The position numbers were made by a program, and so were the translations under genes. The notes below the pieces were generated by a model that was given only the letters and a program-made list of their open reading frames with translations, had not been told where the DNA came from and did no database searches. From Spirosoma sp. SC4-14 (GTDB taxonomy: Bacteria; Bacteroidota; Bacteroidia; Cytophagales; Spirosomataceae), in the NCBI RefSeq assembly GCF_037201965.1, contig NZ_CP147518.1:1363001-1427000 (forward strand): a DNA stretch of 64,000 nt, in the 5' to 3' direction. Below, in pieces: positions 53,337-61,297 of the stretch. How positions within the stretch are numbered: the first letter of the stretch is position 1; each line of letters begins with the position of its first letter.

Positions 53337-54605
53337 ATGTATCGATTTCTGGTTTGCTTACTGACGAGTTTGGTTGCCCTCAATGTTGTTTGTGCGCAAA
53401 CAACCGAACCTGTTTACAATTATGAGGAAGAAAAGGTTGGGGCGTATATTTTGCCTGACCCGCTACTGAATCAGAACGGCAAGCGTGTGACCGACAAAGC
53501 TGGCTGGGAGCGTCGTCGGGCCGAGCTACTTCAGCTATTTGCCGAAAATGTGTACGGGCAAACGCCCAAACAGCAAGTCAAACTTCAATTTAAAACGGTT
53601 AGTACCGATCCGAATGCATTGAATGGACTAGCGGTTCGGAAGCAGGTAGCGATTTCGTTCGTCGAGTATCCGCAGCTACCGCCCATTGAGGTCTTGCTCT
53701 ATACGCCAAAGTCGGCGAAAAAAGCAGTTCCGGTTTTTCTGGGTCTGAATTTTTGTGGCAATCACTGTGTAACGATGGAGGCCGATATTCCGCTCTCGAC
53801 GCAGTGGATGTATAACGCACAAGACGGAACGGCTCTGAACAACCGAGCCACCGAAAAAGCGCGGGGCAGTCAGGCTCGGCGTTGGCCCATCGACATGATT
53901 GTGAAACACGGATATGGCGTGGCTACGGCCTATTATGGCGATATTGAACCCGATTATCCGCAGGGCTGGCGTTCTGGTATCCGATCGGTGCTTGGCGATA
54001 CAACCCGCGCCAACAACTGGGGTGCCATTGGTGCCTGGGCCTGGGGCATGAGCCGTATTGTCGATTATCTGATGACTGATCCGGCGGTCGATCCGAAGCG
54101 AATTATTTCGATTGGTCATTCCCGAATCGGGAAAGCAGCTTTATGGGCCGGTGCGCAGGATAAGCGTTTTGCGGCAGTGGTGGCTAATGAAGCAGGAGAA
54201 GGCGGTTCGGCACTGGCGCGTCGCTGGTATGGCGAAACTGTTGAGCGAATCAATACCGCTTTTCCGCACTGGTTCTGTGCTAACTACAAAACATTCAATA
54301 AGCGTGTGGCCAATTTGCCAGTGGATCAGCATGAGTTGCTGGCTTTGGTAGCGCCCCGTCCGCTCTATGTAGCCAGTGCCGAAGAAGATCGCTGGTCGGA
54401 CCCCAAAGGGGAGTTTCTAAGCGCCGTTGCCGCCGGACCTGTCTATCGTCTGTATGGAAAAACGGGTATAGGAACAACTACGTTTCCAACTGTCAATCAA
54501 CCCGTAGGGCATACGGTTCGCTACCATATCCGAACCGGCAAGCACGACGTTACCAACTACGATTGGGAACAATATCTGCAGTTGGCAGATGAATTAGTGA
54601 AGTAG
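53337..54605 (+). CDS. CE15-like glucuronoyl esterase / alpha-beta hydrolase, secreted
   Basis: 422 residues. Signal peptide cut after VVCAQ (about 21). Alpha/beta hydrolase with nucleophile Ser in GHSRIGKAALW, acidic residue in ANEAGEGG and catalytic His in TGKHDVTNYDW. The motif is close to the GCSRxG of glucuronoyl esterases (CE15), which cleave lignin-glucuronoxylan ester bonds, and to related acetylxylan esterases; the Cys of that motif is His here. It likely acts on plant cell-wall material outside the cell. Confidence 0.86.
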   Translation: MYRFLVCLLTSLVALNVVCAQTTEPVYNYEEEKVGAYILPDPLLNQNGKRVTDKAGWERRRAELLQLFAENVYGQTPKQQVKLQFKTVSTDPNALNGLAVRKQVAISFVEYPQLPPIEVLLYTPKSAKKAVPVFLGLNFCGNHCVTMEADIPLSTQWMYNAQDGTALNNRATEKARGSQARRWPIDMIVKHGYGVATAYYGDIEPDYPQGWRSGIRSVLGDTTRANNWGAIGAWAWGMSRIVDYLMTDPAVDPKRIISIGHSRIGKAALWAGAQDKRFAAVVANEAGEGGSALARRWYGETVERINTAFPHWFCANYKTFNKRVANLPVDQHELLALVAPRPLYVASAEEDRWSDPKGEFLSAVAAGPVYRLYGKTGIGTTTFPTVNQPVGHTVRYHIRTGKHDVTNYDWEQYLQLADELVK

Positions 54606-54631
54606 CTTTCCGATGAGTCTGCGGGGTAGTT

Positions 54632-54656
54632 TGTCAGCGATTGAATCGCTGACAAG
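54632..54656. terminator. Palindromic hairpin between convergent genes
   Basis: TTGTCAGCGATT (54632-54643) and its exact complement (54645-54656) around one base. No T-run follows on either strand. Lies between the CE15-like and Usp genes and may end both transcripts. Confidence 0.7.
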
Positions 54657-54663
54657 CAATGGG

Positions 54664-55500
54664 TTAGTTAGCTTTCTGATGGAAAATCATCAGCGAAATG
54701 TCGGTATAGAGTGTCATGTTCTTTGTAACACTTTTGCCAAGGAGCTTTTCGGTTAAGGTATGGTGGTGGGCCGACAGTACCAGCAGATCGACCTGATTGT
54801 CTGCCAGATATTGCTCCAGGCTTTTTTCAACGTTATTGCCTTTCAATAGGTTGAAACTAAGGTTAGAAAGCCCGGTTTCTGCTTTTACCCGCTGCTCAAA
54901 ATTGTTCAGTGCTGTTAGGGCCTCCGCCGATTCTTCTTTGGCAATGTGAATAACCGTAATATGCGCGCTAAATGCCTGGGCAATCTGTGCCAGCTTTTGC
55001 AGATTGGCACAATCTCCCGACATATAATCGGTGGCATACACTATGTTGCTAAGCGTTTCCAGTTGCAGGTTTTCGTGGGTGGTTATGACAGGACAGGGCG
55101 CTTTTTCGACCACCCATGAGGTATTGGTACCAAAAATTTGCCCTTCCAGCCGGTTTCCCGATCCCTGTGTTCCCATCACAATAAGATCGACATTTTTTTC
55201 AGCCACCAGCCGTAGTATTTCGTCGCGTAACTCGTTTTGGGAGCTTATATACTCAGGCTCAGAGAAAGCCACGATACCGGCGTTATCATACAGTTCTTTT
55301 AATTCCTGATCAGAATAATTTTTTGCAAACAGCGCGTCCTTATCAAACGATTTAGCCGATCCATAAGCGTTTGAATGAAACGTATGGAATGAGTGAAAAA
55401 GAATGAGTTGGGCCTGGAGTTTCTGTGACAGGTTAATAGCAAAATGCAGAGCGTTTTCTGAGTTTTTTGAAAAATCGACCGGAACTAGGATTGTTTTCAT
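54664..55500 (-). CDS. Tandem universal stress protein
   Basis: 278 residues made of two Usp domains (about 1-148 and 150-278). The first starts MKTILVPVDFSKNSE and holds GTQGSGNR with a G-rich ATP-type motif; the second ends in LLVLSAHHHTLTEKLLGKSVTKNM, similar but with H for G in the canonical loop. Cytoplasmic; Usp proteins respond to starvation or oxidative stress and bind ATP in some cases. Monocistronic, converges with the esterase gene. Confidence 0.92.
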   Translation of the reverse strand: MKTILVPVDFSKNSENALHFAINLSQKLQAQLILFHSFHTFHSNAYGSAKSFDKDALFAKNYSDQELKELYDNAGIVAFSEPEYISSQNELRDEILRLVAEKNVDLIVMGTQGSGNRLEGQIFGTNTSWVVEKAPCPVITTHENLQLETLSNIVYATDYMSGDCANLQKLAQIAQAFSAHITVIHIAKEESAEALTALNNFEQRVKAETGLSNLSFNLLKGNNVEKSLEQYLADNQVDLLVLSAHHHTLTEKLLGKSVTKNMTLYTDISLMIFHQKAN

Positions 55501-55664
55501 GGCTTTAGGATACTCTCCTCGCTTGTGTGGTTAATCTGTCGTAAAATTAGGCGGGAGAATATACGTAGAGATGATTTTGGTCATTCATCGGTATGAGTTA
55601 TTCTGCTGCTTTTTATGTTAAAACGCGAAAAAGGTTACCAAATTACTTTTCTGCAATCGCGCTT

Positions 55665-55755
55665 AGAAGTTGTTAGAAGTAGGGCTCGAACCTAGTAGTT
55701 ACTACGCTTAACGACGGCATCTGTTGCCGTCAAATCGCTAAGCCAAATAACTTCT
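55665..55755 (-). other. Structured 91-base intergenic element with tRNA-like features
   Basis: On the minus strand the ends AGAAGTT and AACTTCT are complementary, a strong stem GACGGCA/TGCCGTC closes a five-base loop, and a T-arm-like TAGGTTCGAGCCCTA is present. It fails as a tRNA: extra bases stand between the T-arm and the closing stem, U33 is absent and there is no CCA. Possibly a decayed tRNA, an attachment-site relic or another structured element. Confidence 0.3.
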
Positions 55756-55784
55756 TTTTCGCTACAAGACGTTTATTTGCCACC

Positions 55785-55792
55785 TACCTTTG
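55785..55792 (+). promoter_or_regulatory. -7 box directly before the Nudix start codon
   Basis: TACCTTTG matches TAnnTTTG and ends four bases before the ATG, so transcription would begin at or next to the start codon (leaderless or nearly so). Confidence 0.55.
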
Positions 55793-55796
55793 CGAT

Positions 55797-56378
55797 ATGA
55801 CTCCAGAAAACGATCCTCGGCCGTGGTCGGTCGAACACTCTGAATACATCCATCAGCTACCGTGGTTTACGGTTCGTAAAGATGCCATCAAAATGCAGAA
55901 TGGTGGCGAAATTCCCAATTATTTCATCTTCGAATATCCCGACTGGATTAATGTCGTGGCCATCACAACCGAAGGTCAACTGGTGCTTATTCGCCAGTAC
56001 CGTCATGGAATTGCTGGTGTACATTATGAACTTTGTGCGGGGGTTGTCGATCCGGGCGAAGATCCACTGGTGGCGGCCCAGCGCGAATTATTGGAAGAAA
56101 CGGGCTTTGGTGGCGGAAACTGGCAACCGCTGATGACGCTGTCGGCCAATCCGGGCACGCACGCAAACCTGACCCATTCGTTTCTGGCAACGGGAGTTGA
56201 ACTGAAACAGGGTCAACATCTTGAATCGACGGAAGAAATTACGGTACACGTTGTGTCGAGGGAACGCGCGCTGGAAATAATCGATAATGGCGAAATGATG
56301 CAGGCACTTCACATTGCTCCTCTACTGAGGTATTTGTCTGAACCGCCAGGCGGCCCTGCGGGATTTACAGGATTGTAA
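55797..56378 (+). CDS. Nudix hydrolase (ADP-ribose pyrophosphatase-like)
   Basis: 193 residues. The Nudix box is present around PGEDPLVAAQRELLEETGFG, with REL and EETG binding Mg2+. The overall layout (N-terminal beta sheet with PWFTVRKDAI, then VVAITTEGQLVLIRQYRHG) resembles ADP-ribose/NAD-type pyrophosphatases. It hydrolyses nucleoside diphosphate compounds in the cytoplasm. The last 13 residues (SEPPGGPAGFTGL) and stop are encoded by the repeat at 56336-56470, so the native C-terminus was probably different. Confidence 0.92.
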   Translation: MTPENDPRPWSVEHSEYIHQLPWFTVRKDAIKMQNGGEIPNYFIFEYPDWINVVAITTEGQLVLIRQYRHGIAGVHYELCAGVVDPGEDPLVAAQRELLEETGFGGGNWQPLMTLSANPGTHANLTHSFLATGVELKQGQHLESTEEITVHVVSRERALEIIDNGEMMQALHIAPLLRYLSEPPGGPAGFTGL

Positions 56379-56470
56379 TGGTTAACGTGATTTTACACGA
56401 TTTTGCTTTCGCTTCTTTGAAGCGCTTTATTCGTGTAAATCATTAAAATCCCGTAAATCCCGGTTCAGAC
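56336..56470. repeat. REP-like palindrome, GTCTGAACC family (copy 2)
   Basis: Arms start GTCTGAACCG (56336-56345) and end CGGTTCAGAC (56461-56470). The left arm carries an extra GC-rich insert with the palindrome CCGCCAGGCGG, then GGGATTTACAGGATT pairs with the right arm. The tip hairpin is CGCTTC-TTT-GAAGCG at 56410-56424. It supplies the Nudix C-terminal residues. Confidence 0.8.
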
Positions 56471-56473
56471 AAG

Positions 56474-56481
56474 TATCTTTG
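56474..56481 (+). promoter_or_regulatory. -7 box before the aminotransferase gene
   Basis: TATCTTTG matches TAnnTTTG and sits three bases after the repeat right arm, 10 bases before the GTG start. The gene would have a very short leader. Confidence 0.5.
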
Positions 56482-56491
56482 CCGTCCATTT

Positions 56492-57697
56492 GTGATAACC
56501 GGTTTATCAACTCATACAAACTCAGGTTCTGAAGTGATTATCCCTCTTGCTCACCGTGCCGATCAAACGCAGGAATACTATTTCTCGGTGAAACTGGCCG
56601 AAGTCCGTCGCCTGCAGGCGGCTGGCCACGATATTATTAATTTGGGAATTGGAAACCCCGACATGATGCCGTCGGCCAATACCATCGATGCATTGATTCA
56701 ATCGGCTCAGCAGCCGTCGTCGCATGGGTATCAGCCTTATAAAGGCACTGCTGGTCTTCGTCGGGCCATAGCACAGTTTTATGCCCATACGTATGGTGTT
56801 TCGCTAAACTCAGAAACAGAAATATTACCGCTGATTGGCTCCAAAGAAGGGATTACCCATATTTCGCTGACGTTCCTGAACGATGGCGATGGCGTGCTGG
56901 TGCCTGAGCTGGGTTATCCGGCCTATCGGGCAGTTAGTCAGATGGTAGGTGCGCAGGTCCGTGAGTATCCGCTGCTCGAACACGGCGGCTGGCAACCCGA
57001 CTGGAACGCTATGGCCGATCTGCTGACCGATACCACAAAAATTATCTGGCTCAATTATCCGCACATGCCTACGGGCGCACCCGCAACGCGTGAGTTGTTT
57101 GAGCGGGCGGTTCGTTTTGCGCATGATCATCGGCTTTTACTGTGCCACGACAATCCGTATAGTCTGATTCTGAATAAGAAATCGCCTATCAGTTTACTGT
57201 CGGTCGATGGCGCAAACGAAGTGGCTATTGAGCTGAACTCGATGAGCAAGTCGCACAACATGGCGGGTTGGCGCATCGGCTGGATGGCTGCCGCAAAGGC
57301 GTATGTCGATGCCGTTTTAACAATCAAAAGCAACGTCGATTCGGGGCAGTTTAAGCCCTTGATGGATGCGGCTTCGGAAGCATTGACGAATTCCGATGAG
57401 TGGCATCGGGAACGAAATGCAGTTTATCAGGGGCGTCTGGATGCCGTTCATGCTTTTCTGAACGCACTGGGCTGTAGCTATACAACGGATCAGGAAGGGC
57501 TATTTATCTGGGCAAAACTCCCCGATTCGGTGGAGTCGGCTGAAGCGCTGGTCGACGATCTACTCTACAATAAGCACGTATTTATTGCCCCCGGCTTCAT
57601 TTTTGGTCCCAAAGGCAATCGTTATATCCGTATTTCACTGTGTATGCCCGAAGAGCGGATCACCGAAGCTGTTGGCCGTCTGAACCAGGATTTTTAG
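56492..57697 (+). CDS. PLP-dependent aminotransferase beside tyrA
   Basis: 401 residues from GTG 56492; the first strongly conserved residues begin near IIPLAHRADQT, so the start could be some codons further in. Fold type I class I/II: GIGNPDMMPS, LNYPHMPTG (Asn and Tyr loop), HDNPYSLIL and Lys in SMSKSHNMAGWRIGW. In Bacteroidota this gene commonly sits with prephenate dehydrogenase in aromatic amino-acid operons, so it likely aminates phenylpyruvate or 4-hydroxyphenylpyruvate. The last codons LNQDF and stop come from a repeat arm. Confidence 0.88.
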   Translation: MITGLSTHTNSGSEVIIPLAHRADQTQEYYFSVKLAEVRRLQAAGHDIINLGIGNPDMMPSANTIDALIQSAQQPSSHGYQPYKGTAGLRRAIAQFYAHTYGVSLNSETEILPLIGSKEGITHISLTFLNDGDGVLVPELGYPAYRAVSQMVGAQVREYPLLEHGGWQPDWNAMADLLTDTTKIIWLNYPHMPTGAPATRELFERAVRFAHDHRLLLCHDNPYSLILNKKSPISLLSVDGANEVAIELNSMSKSHNMAGWRIGWMAAAKAYVDAVLTIKSNVDSGQFKPLMDAASEALTNSDEWHRERNAVYQGRLDAVHAFLNALGCSYTTDQEGLFIWAKLPDSVESAEALVDDLLYNKHVFIAPGFIFGPKGNRYIRISLCMPEERITEAVGRLNQDF

Positions 57698-57720
57698 GAT
57701 TTACCTGACTGACTTTGATT
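57680..57720. repeat. Left arm of the gene-carrying palindrome (copy 3)
   Basis: CTGAACCAGGATTTTT then AGGATTTACCTGACTGAC; 41 bases that match 58243-58283 in inverted orientation with one mismatch, 33 of them (57688-57720) perfect. It contains the aminotransferase stop codon. Arms are of the same family as 19218-19339 and 56336-56470. Confidence 0.92.
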
Positions 57721-57780
57721 CTTGTATGATTTACTATTATTTGCAACGCAACGATACATATAGTAGACAAATCATTTCCA

Positions 57781-58173
57781 ATGTTTAAAGCAGAATACAG
57801 ACATTCTGAATTAACTGGTAAGGTAATAGGATGTGCATTTGAGGTTCATAGAGTATTGGGTAATGGATTTCAGGAAGTGATTTATCAACGCGCTTTAGCC
57901 ATTGAACTAGAAGAGTGTGGCCTTACATTTTCTCGCGAACACGAAATGCCAATTTTTTTCAAAGGCCGACATATTGGTTCTCGTAGAGTTGATTTTTTAG
58001 TTGAAGAAATTGTATCTGTTGAACTAAAAGCAATCTCTACTCTTGATGACGATCATTTAGCACAAGCCATCAATTACTTGGAAGCTTACAATCTTGAGAT
58101 CGGTATGTTGATCAATTTCGGTAGTCCAAGCCTTCAGTTTAAACGGCTGCTGAATAAGAAGTTTAGACCATAA
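57781..58173 (+). CDS. GxxExxY protein (PD-(D/E)XK nuclease-like)
   Basis: 130 residues. The name-giving motif G29-F-Q-E32-V-I-Y35 is present, followed by the nuclease-like core Asp71 (RRVDFLVE) and Glu81-Leu-Lys83 (SVELKA). Members are found scattered in Bacteroidota genomes and their reaction is not established. Composition is AT-richer than the flanking aromatic amino-acid genes. It lies inside a giant inverted repeat (57680-57720 / 58243-58283) and splits an aminotransferase from tyrA, which suggests insertion. Function inferred only: an endonuclease that maintains or spreads the element. Confidence 0.9.
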   Translation: MFKAEYRHSELTGKVIGCAFEVHRVLGNGFQEVIYQRALAIELEECGLTFSREHEMPIFFKGRHIGSRRVDFLVEEIVSVELKAISTLDDDHLAQAINYLEAYNLEIGMLINFGSPSLQFKRLLNKKFRP

Positions 58174-58242
58174 TCACCGTTCATTAGCGTATGTACAATT
58201 ATAGTCAGCCATCTATCGAAATCATTTCTAATAAATCAATAA

Positions 58243-58283
58243 AATCAAAGTCAGTCAGGTAAATCCTAAAAATCCCGGTTCAG
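58243..58283. repeat. Right arm of the gene-carrying palindrome (copy 3)
   Basis: Inverted match of 57680-57720, ending in CCCGGTTCAG directly before the tyrA ATG at 58284, so the tyrA leader is now repeat sequence. Confidence 0.92.
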
Positions 58284-59141
58284 ATGACCGTTTCAATCAT
58301 AGGCATAGGCTTGCTCGGCGGATCGTTCGCGCTGGCCCTGCGCGAAAAATACCCTCGAATGCATTTTGTTGGCGTCGATAAATCTGCCGTAAATGGCCAG
58401 TTAGCCCTGGCCAAAGGCATTGTCGATGAGATTTTACCACTAGAAGAAGCCGTGGCCCAGAGCACACTGGTTGTGATGGCGACGCCTGTCAATACCATTA
58501 TTGACCTGCTGCCCACCGTGCTGGATTTACTACCCGAAGGGGCAACCGTACTTGATTTGGGGTCGACAAAAGGCCTGATCTGCGGTGTGGCCGATGCGCA
58601 TCCAAAACGTGCCCAGTTTGTGGCGGCTCACCCAATGGCCGGCACCGAAAACTCCGGTCCCGGTGCTGCGTTTAAGGAACTGCTGCCCGGAAAAAACCTC
58701 ATCATCTGCGACCGCGAAAAAAGCAATCCCGACAGCCTGACACTGGCCGAAAGTCTGTTTCGCGATGCGGGCATGAAGCTCTTCTATATGACGCCACAGG
58801 AGCACGATCTGCATCTGGCCTACGTTTCGCACCTAAGCCACATTAGTGCATTTGCGTTGGGACTAACCGTTCTTGAAAAAGAAAAAGACGAGAAAGCCAT
58901 TTTCGATATGGCCAGCACCGGCTTTAGTTCGACCGTTCGACTGGCAAAAAGTTCTCCGCAGATGTGGGCTCCCATTTTCGATCAGAACCGGGCCAATGTA
59001 TCGGATGCACTGGCTGCCTACATTGAGTTTCTGCAACAGTTTAAACAGGTAATCGACGACCGGGACATTACTACCTCGCTCGAATTTATGCAGCGTGCTA
59101 ACGTGATCCGGCGGGTACTGGACGGGATTGAGAAGCGGTAG
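58284..59141 (+). CDS. tyrA: Prephenate dehydrogenase
   Basis: 285 residues. NAD-binding N-terminal domain (SIIGIGLLGGSFALAL) and helical dimerisation domain; AAHPMAGTE holds the catalytic-region His, and HDLHLAYVSHLSH carries further active-site residues. It converts prephenate to 4-hydroxyphenylpyruvate for tyrosine synthesis. There is no chorismate mutase or ACT domain. It pairs with the aminotransferase upstream. Confidence 0.95.
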   Translation: MTVSIIGIGLLGGSFALALREKYPRMHFVGVDKSAVNGQLALAKGIVDEILPLEEAVAQSTLVVMATPVNTIIDLLPTVLDLLPEGATVLDLGSTKGLICGVADAHPKRAQFVAAHPMAGTENSGPGAAFKELLPGKNLIICDREKSNPDSLTLAESLFRDAGMKLFYMTPQEHDLHLAYVSHLSHISAFALGLTVLEKEKDEKAIFDMASTGFSSTVRLAKSSPQMWAPIFDQNRANVSDALAAYIEFLQQFKQVIDDRDITTSLEFMQRANVIRRVLDGIEKR

Positions 59142-59343
59142 ATGTCATCAGGTTGCGGGTATCAGGAAGGTTCCGCTAATGACAGATAAAGGCATCGTCG
59201 AATGGAAGCAAACCGAATCACTTACCTAAATGTATAGAAAACTTAACGGTTGATTTGATACAAAAAGCGTTTCTTTTTGTTTATGGATAGACTACGGGAC
59301 AAACTGGGTAGTCCTGTTTCGCAACAAACAACCAAAAACGCTT

Positions 59344-60213
59344 ATGCAGGCAACTGAAGCACCAGCAACACAGGCTGGTACAATTACAATTGGTGGTGAG
59401 AACGGTTTTACGGTTAATCGGATGGCCTATGGAGCCATGCGGATTACAGGCGATGGCATCTGGGGGCCGCCCAGAGATCATGATGAGGCTATCCGCGTAC
59501 TGAAACGCACCCTTGATCTAGGGATTAATTTTATCGACACTGCTGATAGCTATGGTCCGCATATTTCAGAAGAACTGATTGCCGAAGCACTTCATCCATA
59601 TCCAGAAGGGTTAGTCATTGCTACTAAAGGTGGCTTGCTCCGAACGGGCCCAAATCAGTGGCCGGTCGATGCCAGCCGAAAACACCTGGAAGAAGCGCTG
59701 GACGGTAGCCTGAAACGACTTAAGCTCGACCAGATTGAGCTATACCAGCTTCATCGCTTCGATCCTAAAGTGCCTTCGGAAGAGTTTCTTGGCTTTTTAC
59801 AGGAAGCGCAGAAAGCCGGGAAAATAAAACACATTGGCCTTTCCGAAGTGGGTATCGAACAGATTGAGGAAGCAAAGACCTATTTTGATGTTGTTTCGGT
59901 ACAGAATATGTACAATTTTGGTCAGCAGAAATGGAACGATGTGCTGAAGTACTGCGAACAACACAACATCGCCTTTATTCCGTGGTATCCGTTAAATTCT
60001 GGAAACATATCGGCTACCGAAGCGATCAAGAAAGTAGCAGCGCGGCATAATGCTACTGATTATCAGATTGCATTGGCCTGGCTTTTGGCGGCCTCGCCAG
60101 TAATGTTGCCTATTGCGGGCACATCGTCTGTTAAACATCTGGAAGAAAACGTTTTGGCTGCTACCATCAAACTGACCGACGAAGACCTACAGGATATGCC
60201 TCTGCCAAAGTAG
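59344..60213 (+). CDS. Aldo/keto reductase
   Basis: 289 residues, TIM barrel. Active-site Asp/Tyr in DTADSYGPH, Lys in ATKGG, and His in YQLHRFDP: full tetrad, unlike the AKR at 27031-28002. Probably NADPH-dependent aldehyde reduction; substrate unknown. Followed by a palindrome and a small gene. Confidence 0.92.
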   Translation: MQATEAPATQAGTITIGGENGFTVNRMAYGAMRITGDGIWGPPRDHDEAIRVLKRTLDLGINFIDTADSYGPHISEELIAEALHPYPEGLVIATKGGLLRTGPNQWPVDASRKHLEEALDGSLKRLKLDQIELYQLHRFDPKVPSEEFLGFLQEAQKAGKIKHIGLSEVGIEQIEEAKTYFDVVSVQNMYNFGQQKWNDVLKYCEQHNIAFIPWYPLNSGNISATEAIKKVAARHNATDYQIALAWLLAASPVMLPIAGTSSVKHLEENVLAATIKLTDEDLQDMPLPK

Positions 60214-60274
60214 GGGTTTATGGTTGCTCCGCCTACTAGTATGCATCTTATTGAGGCAGCGCAACCATAAACCC
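60214..60274. repeat. Palindrome, GGTTGCTCCGC family
   Basis: GGGTTTATGGTTGC (60214-60227) and GCAACCATAAACCC (60261-60274) pair perfectly, followed by three mismatches and three more pairs. Core shared with 33503-33572. Confidence 0.8.
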
Positions 60275-60290
60275 ATTAACCTAAATTCCT

Positions 60291-60638
60291 ATGACATCCC
60301 AAACGAATCTGGACGCCCAGCAGTTGCTGGCTAACACATTACAGCGGTTGCAACAGGGAGCTGAGCACATCAGTCCCGTCGATGAACTGATCAATCAGTG
60401 GAGTGATGCACTTGGCGAGGGAAATCTGACGCTCGATACTATTGCTGATGAATTGTATTCGCTAAAACAGGCTCTTACGGAAGGAAAAGCGCCTAAAATT
60501 GCCGGATCGTTGCATACCCTGAGCAAGCTAACCAAGCGGGCGGCAAACGAATCGTCGGATGTAGGATTAGTAGGTCAATTGCTGCAACTGGCAGAAGTAC
60601 TCGATGATTTATCGGCCAGAGTTGCTCAGACTCGCTAG
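60291..60638 (+). CDS. Small all-helical protein, function unknown
   Basis: 115 residues, no signal or membrane segment, Leu/Ala/Gln/Glu-rich and predicted wholly helical. Family not recognised. A strong terminator follows, and the ferritin-like protein gene converges. Confidence 0.7.
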   Translation: MTSQTNLDAQQLLANTLQRLQQGAEHISPVDELINQWSDALGEGNLTLDTIADELYSLKQALTEGKAPKIAGSLHTLSKLTKRAANESSDVGLVGQLLQLAEVLDDLSARVAQTR

Positions 60639-60640
60639 AA

Positions 60641-60681
60641 AATCAATAAAGGGATGCCCCTACGGCATCCCTTTATTGATT
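60641..60681. terminator. Strong bidirectional terminator
   Basis: 18-bp perfect stem, AATCAATAAAGGGATGCC and its complement, with a five-base loop; A/T-rich ends on both sides. Confidence 0.9.
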
Positions 60682-60708
60682 AATGGTTAGCTGCTGATTG
60701 GCAACCAG

Positions 60709-61164
60709 TTAGGCTGCCTGATGCAGGCCTTTAATTTTATCGTAAGCGCCTTTCAGCTCGCTCAGTTGTTTTTGCAAATCTTCTTTAATATATGCCGGAA
60801 TATGATCTTTGGCAATCGCATCTTCATACGCTTCTACCGCTGCGTTTTCGCCAAACTCCACTGAGCTTAAAATCGCTGATCGATCTTTACCCGTAACGGC
60901 CGACTTAATATCGATCCAGGCACGGTGCAATTTACTGGATAGGTCGGTTGAGTCTATATCAGCTACTCCGGTTCCATCAATCCGAACAATATGGTCGGCT
61001 AACTGGCTACGGAACTGTTCACTCTGAATGACCATGTGGCGAAACAGCTCATTTAGCTGAGTATCTTCGCTGTCTTTGATGGCATCTTCGTAGCCGTGAA
61101 TGCGGTCGTTATTGATCTTGACCAGATCGTTGAGGTCGTCAACGATTTCTTTGTTAGTTATCAT
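60709..61164 (-). CDS. PA2169-family four-helix-bundle protein (DUF2383, ferritin-like)
   Basis: 151 residues, all-helical. Carries the DUF2383 pattern DLVKINNDRIHGYEDAIKD and EFGENAAVEAYEDAI with Glu/His residues as in ferritin-like metal sites. Cytoplasmic; family members are stress-associated and the reaction is not established. Confidence 0.85.
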   Translation of the reverse strand: MITNKEIVDDLNDLVKINNDRIHGYEDAIKDSEDTQLNELFRHMVIQSEQFRSQLADHIVRIDGTGVADIDSTDLSSKLHRAWIDIKSAVTGKDRSAILSSVEFGENAAVEAYEDAIAKDHIPAYIKEDLQKQLSELKGAYDKIKGLHQAA

Positions 61165-61247
61165 AACAATTGATTTCGATAGTTAATGAATTACAAGTCA
61201 ATAACCCTGAGTTCGATCAATTGTTTGTTGGGAAAGCGTAAGAAACT

Positions 61248-61275
61248 AAGAAAGAGGCCGTTCAGCCTCTTTCTT
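61248..61275 (-). terminator. Terminator of murA
   Basis: AAGAAAGAGGC pairs with GCCTCTTTCTT around six bases, 23 bases after the murA stop, with T-rich sequence following on the minus strand. Confidence 0.85.
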
Positions 61276-61297
61276 TTAGTTATAAAATGTCAGCAAA

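Noticed and set aside
55665-55755. Functional tRNA on the minus strand
   Set aside because: Extra bases between T-arm and acceptor-like stem, no U33, no CCA; kept only as a structured element.
59179-59229. 16-residue open frame MTDKGIVEWKQTESLT resembling the start of an AlbA_2/Schlafen-type protein
   Set aside because: Too short to be sure; at most a relic of a lost gene. No further homologous sequence follows.
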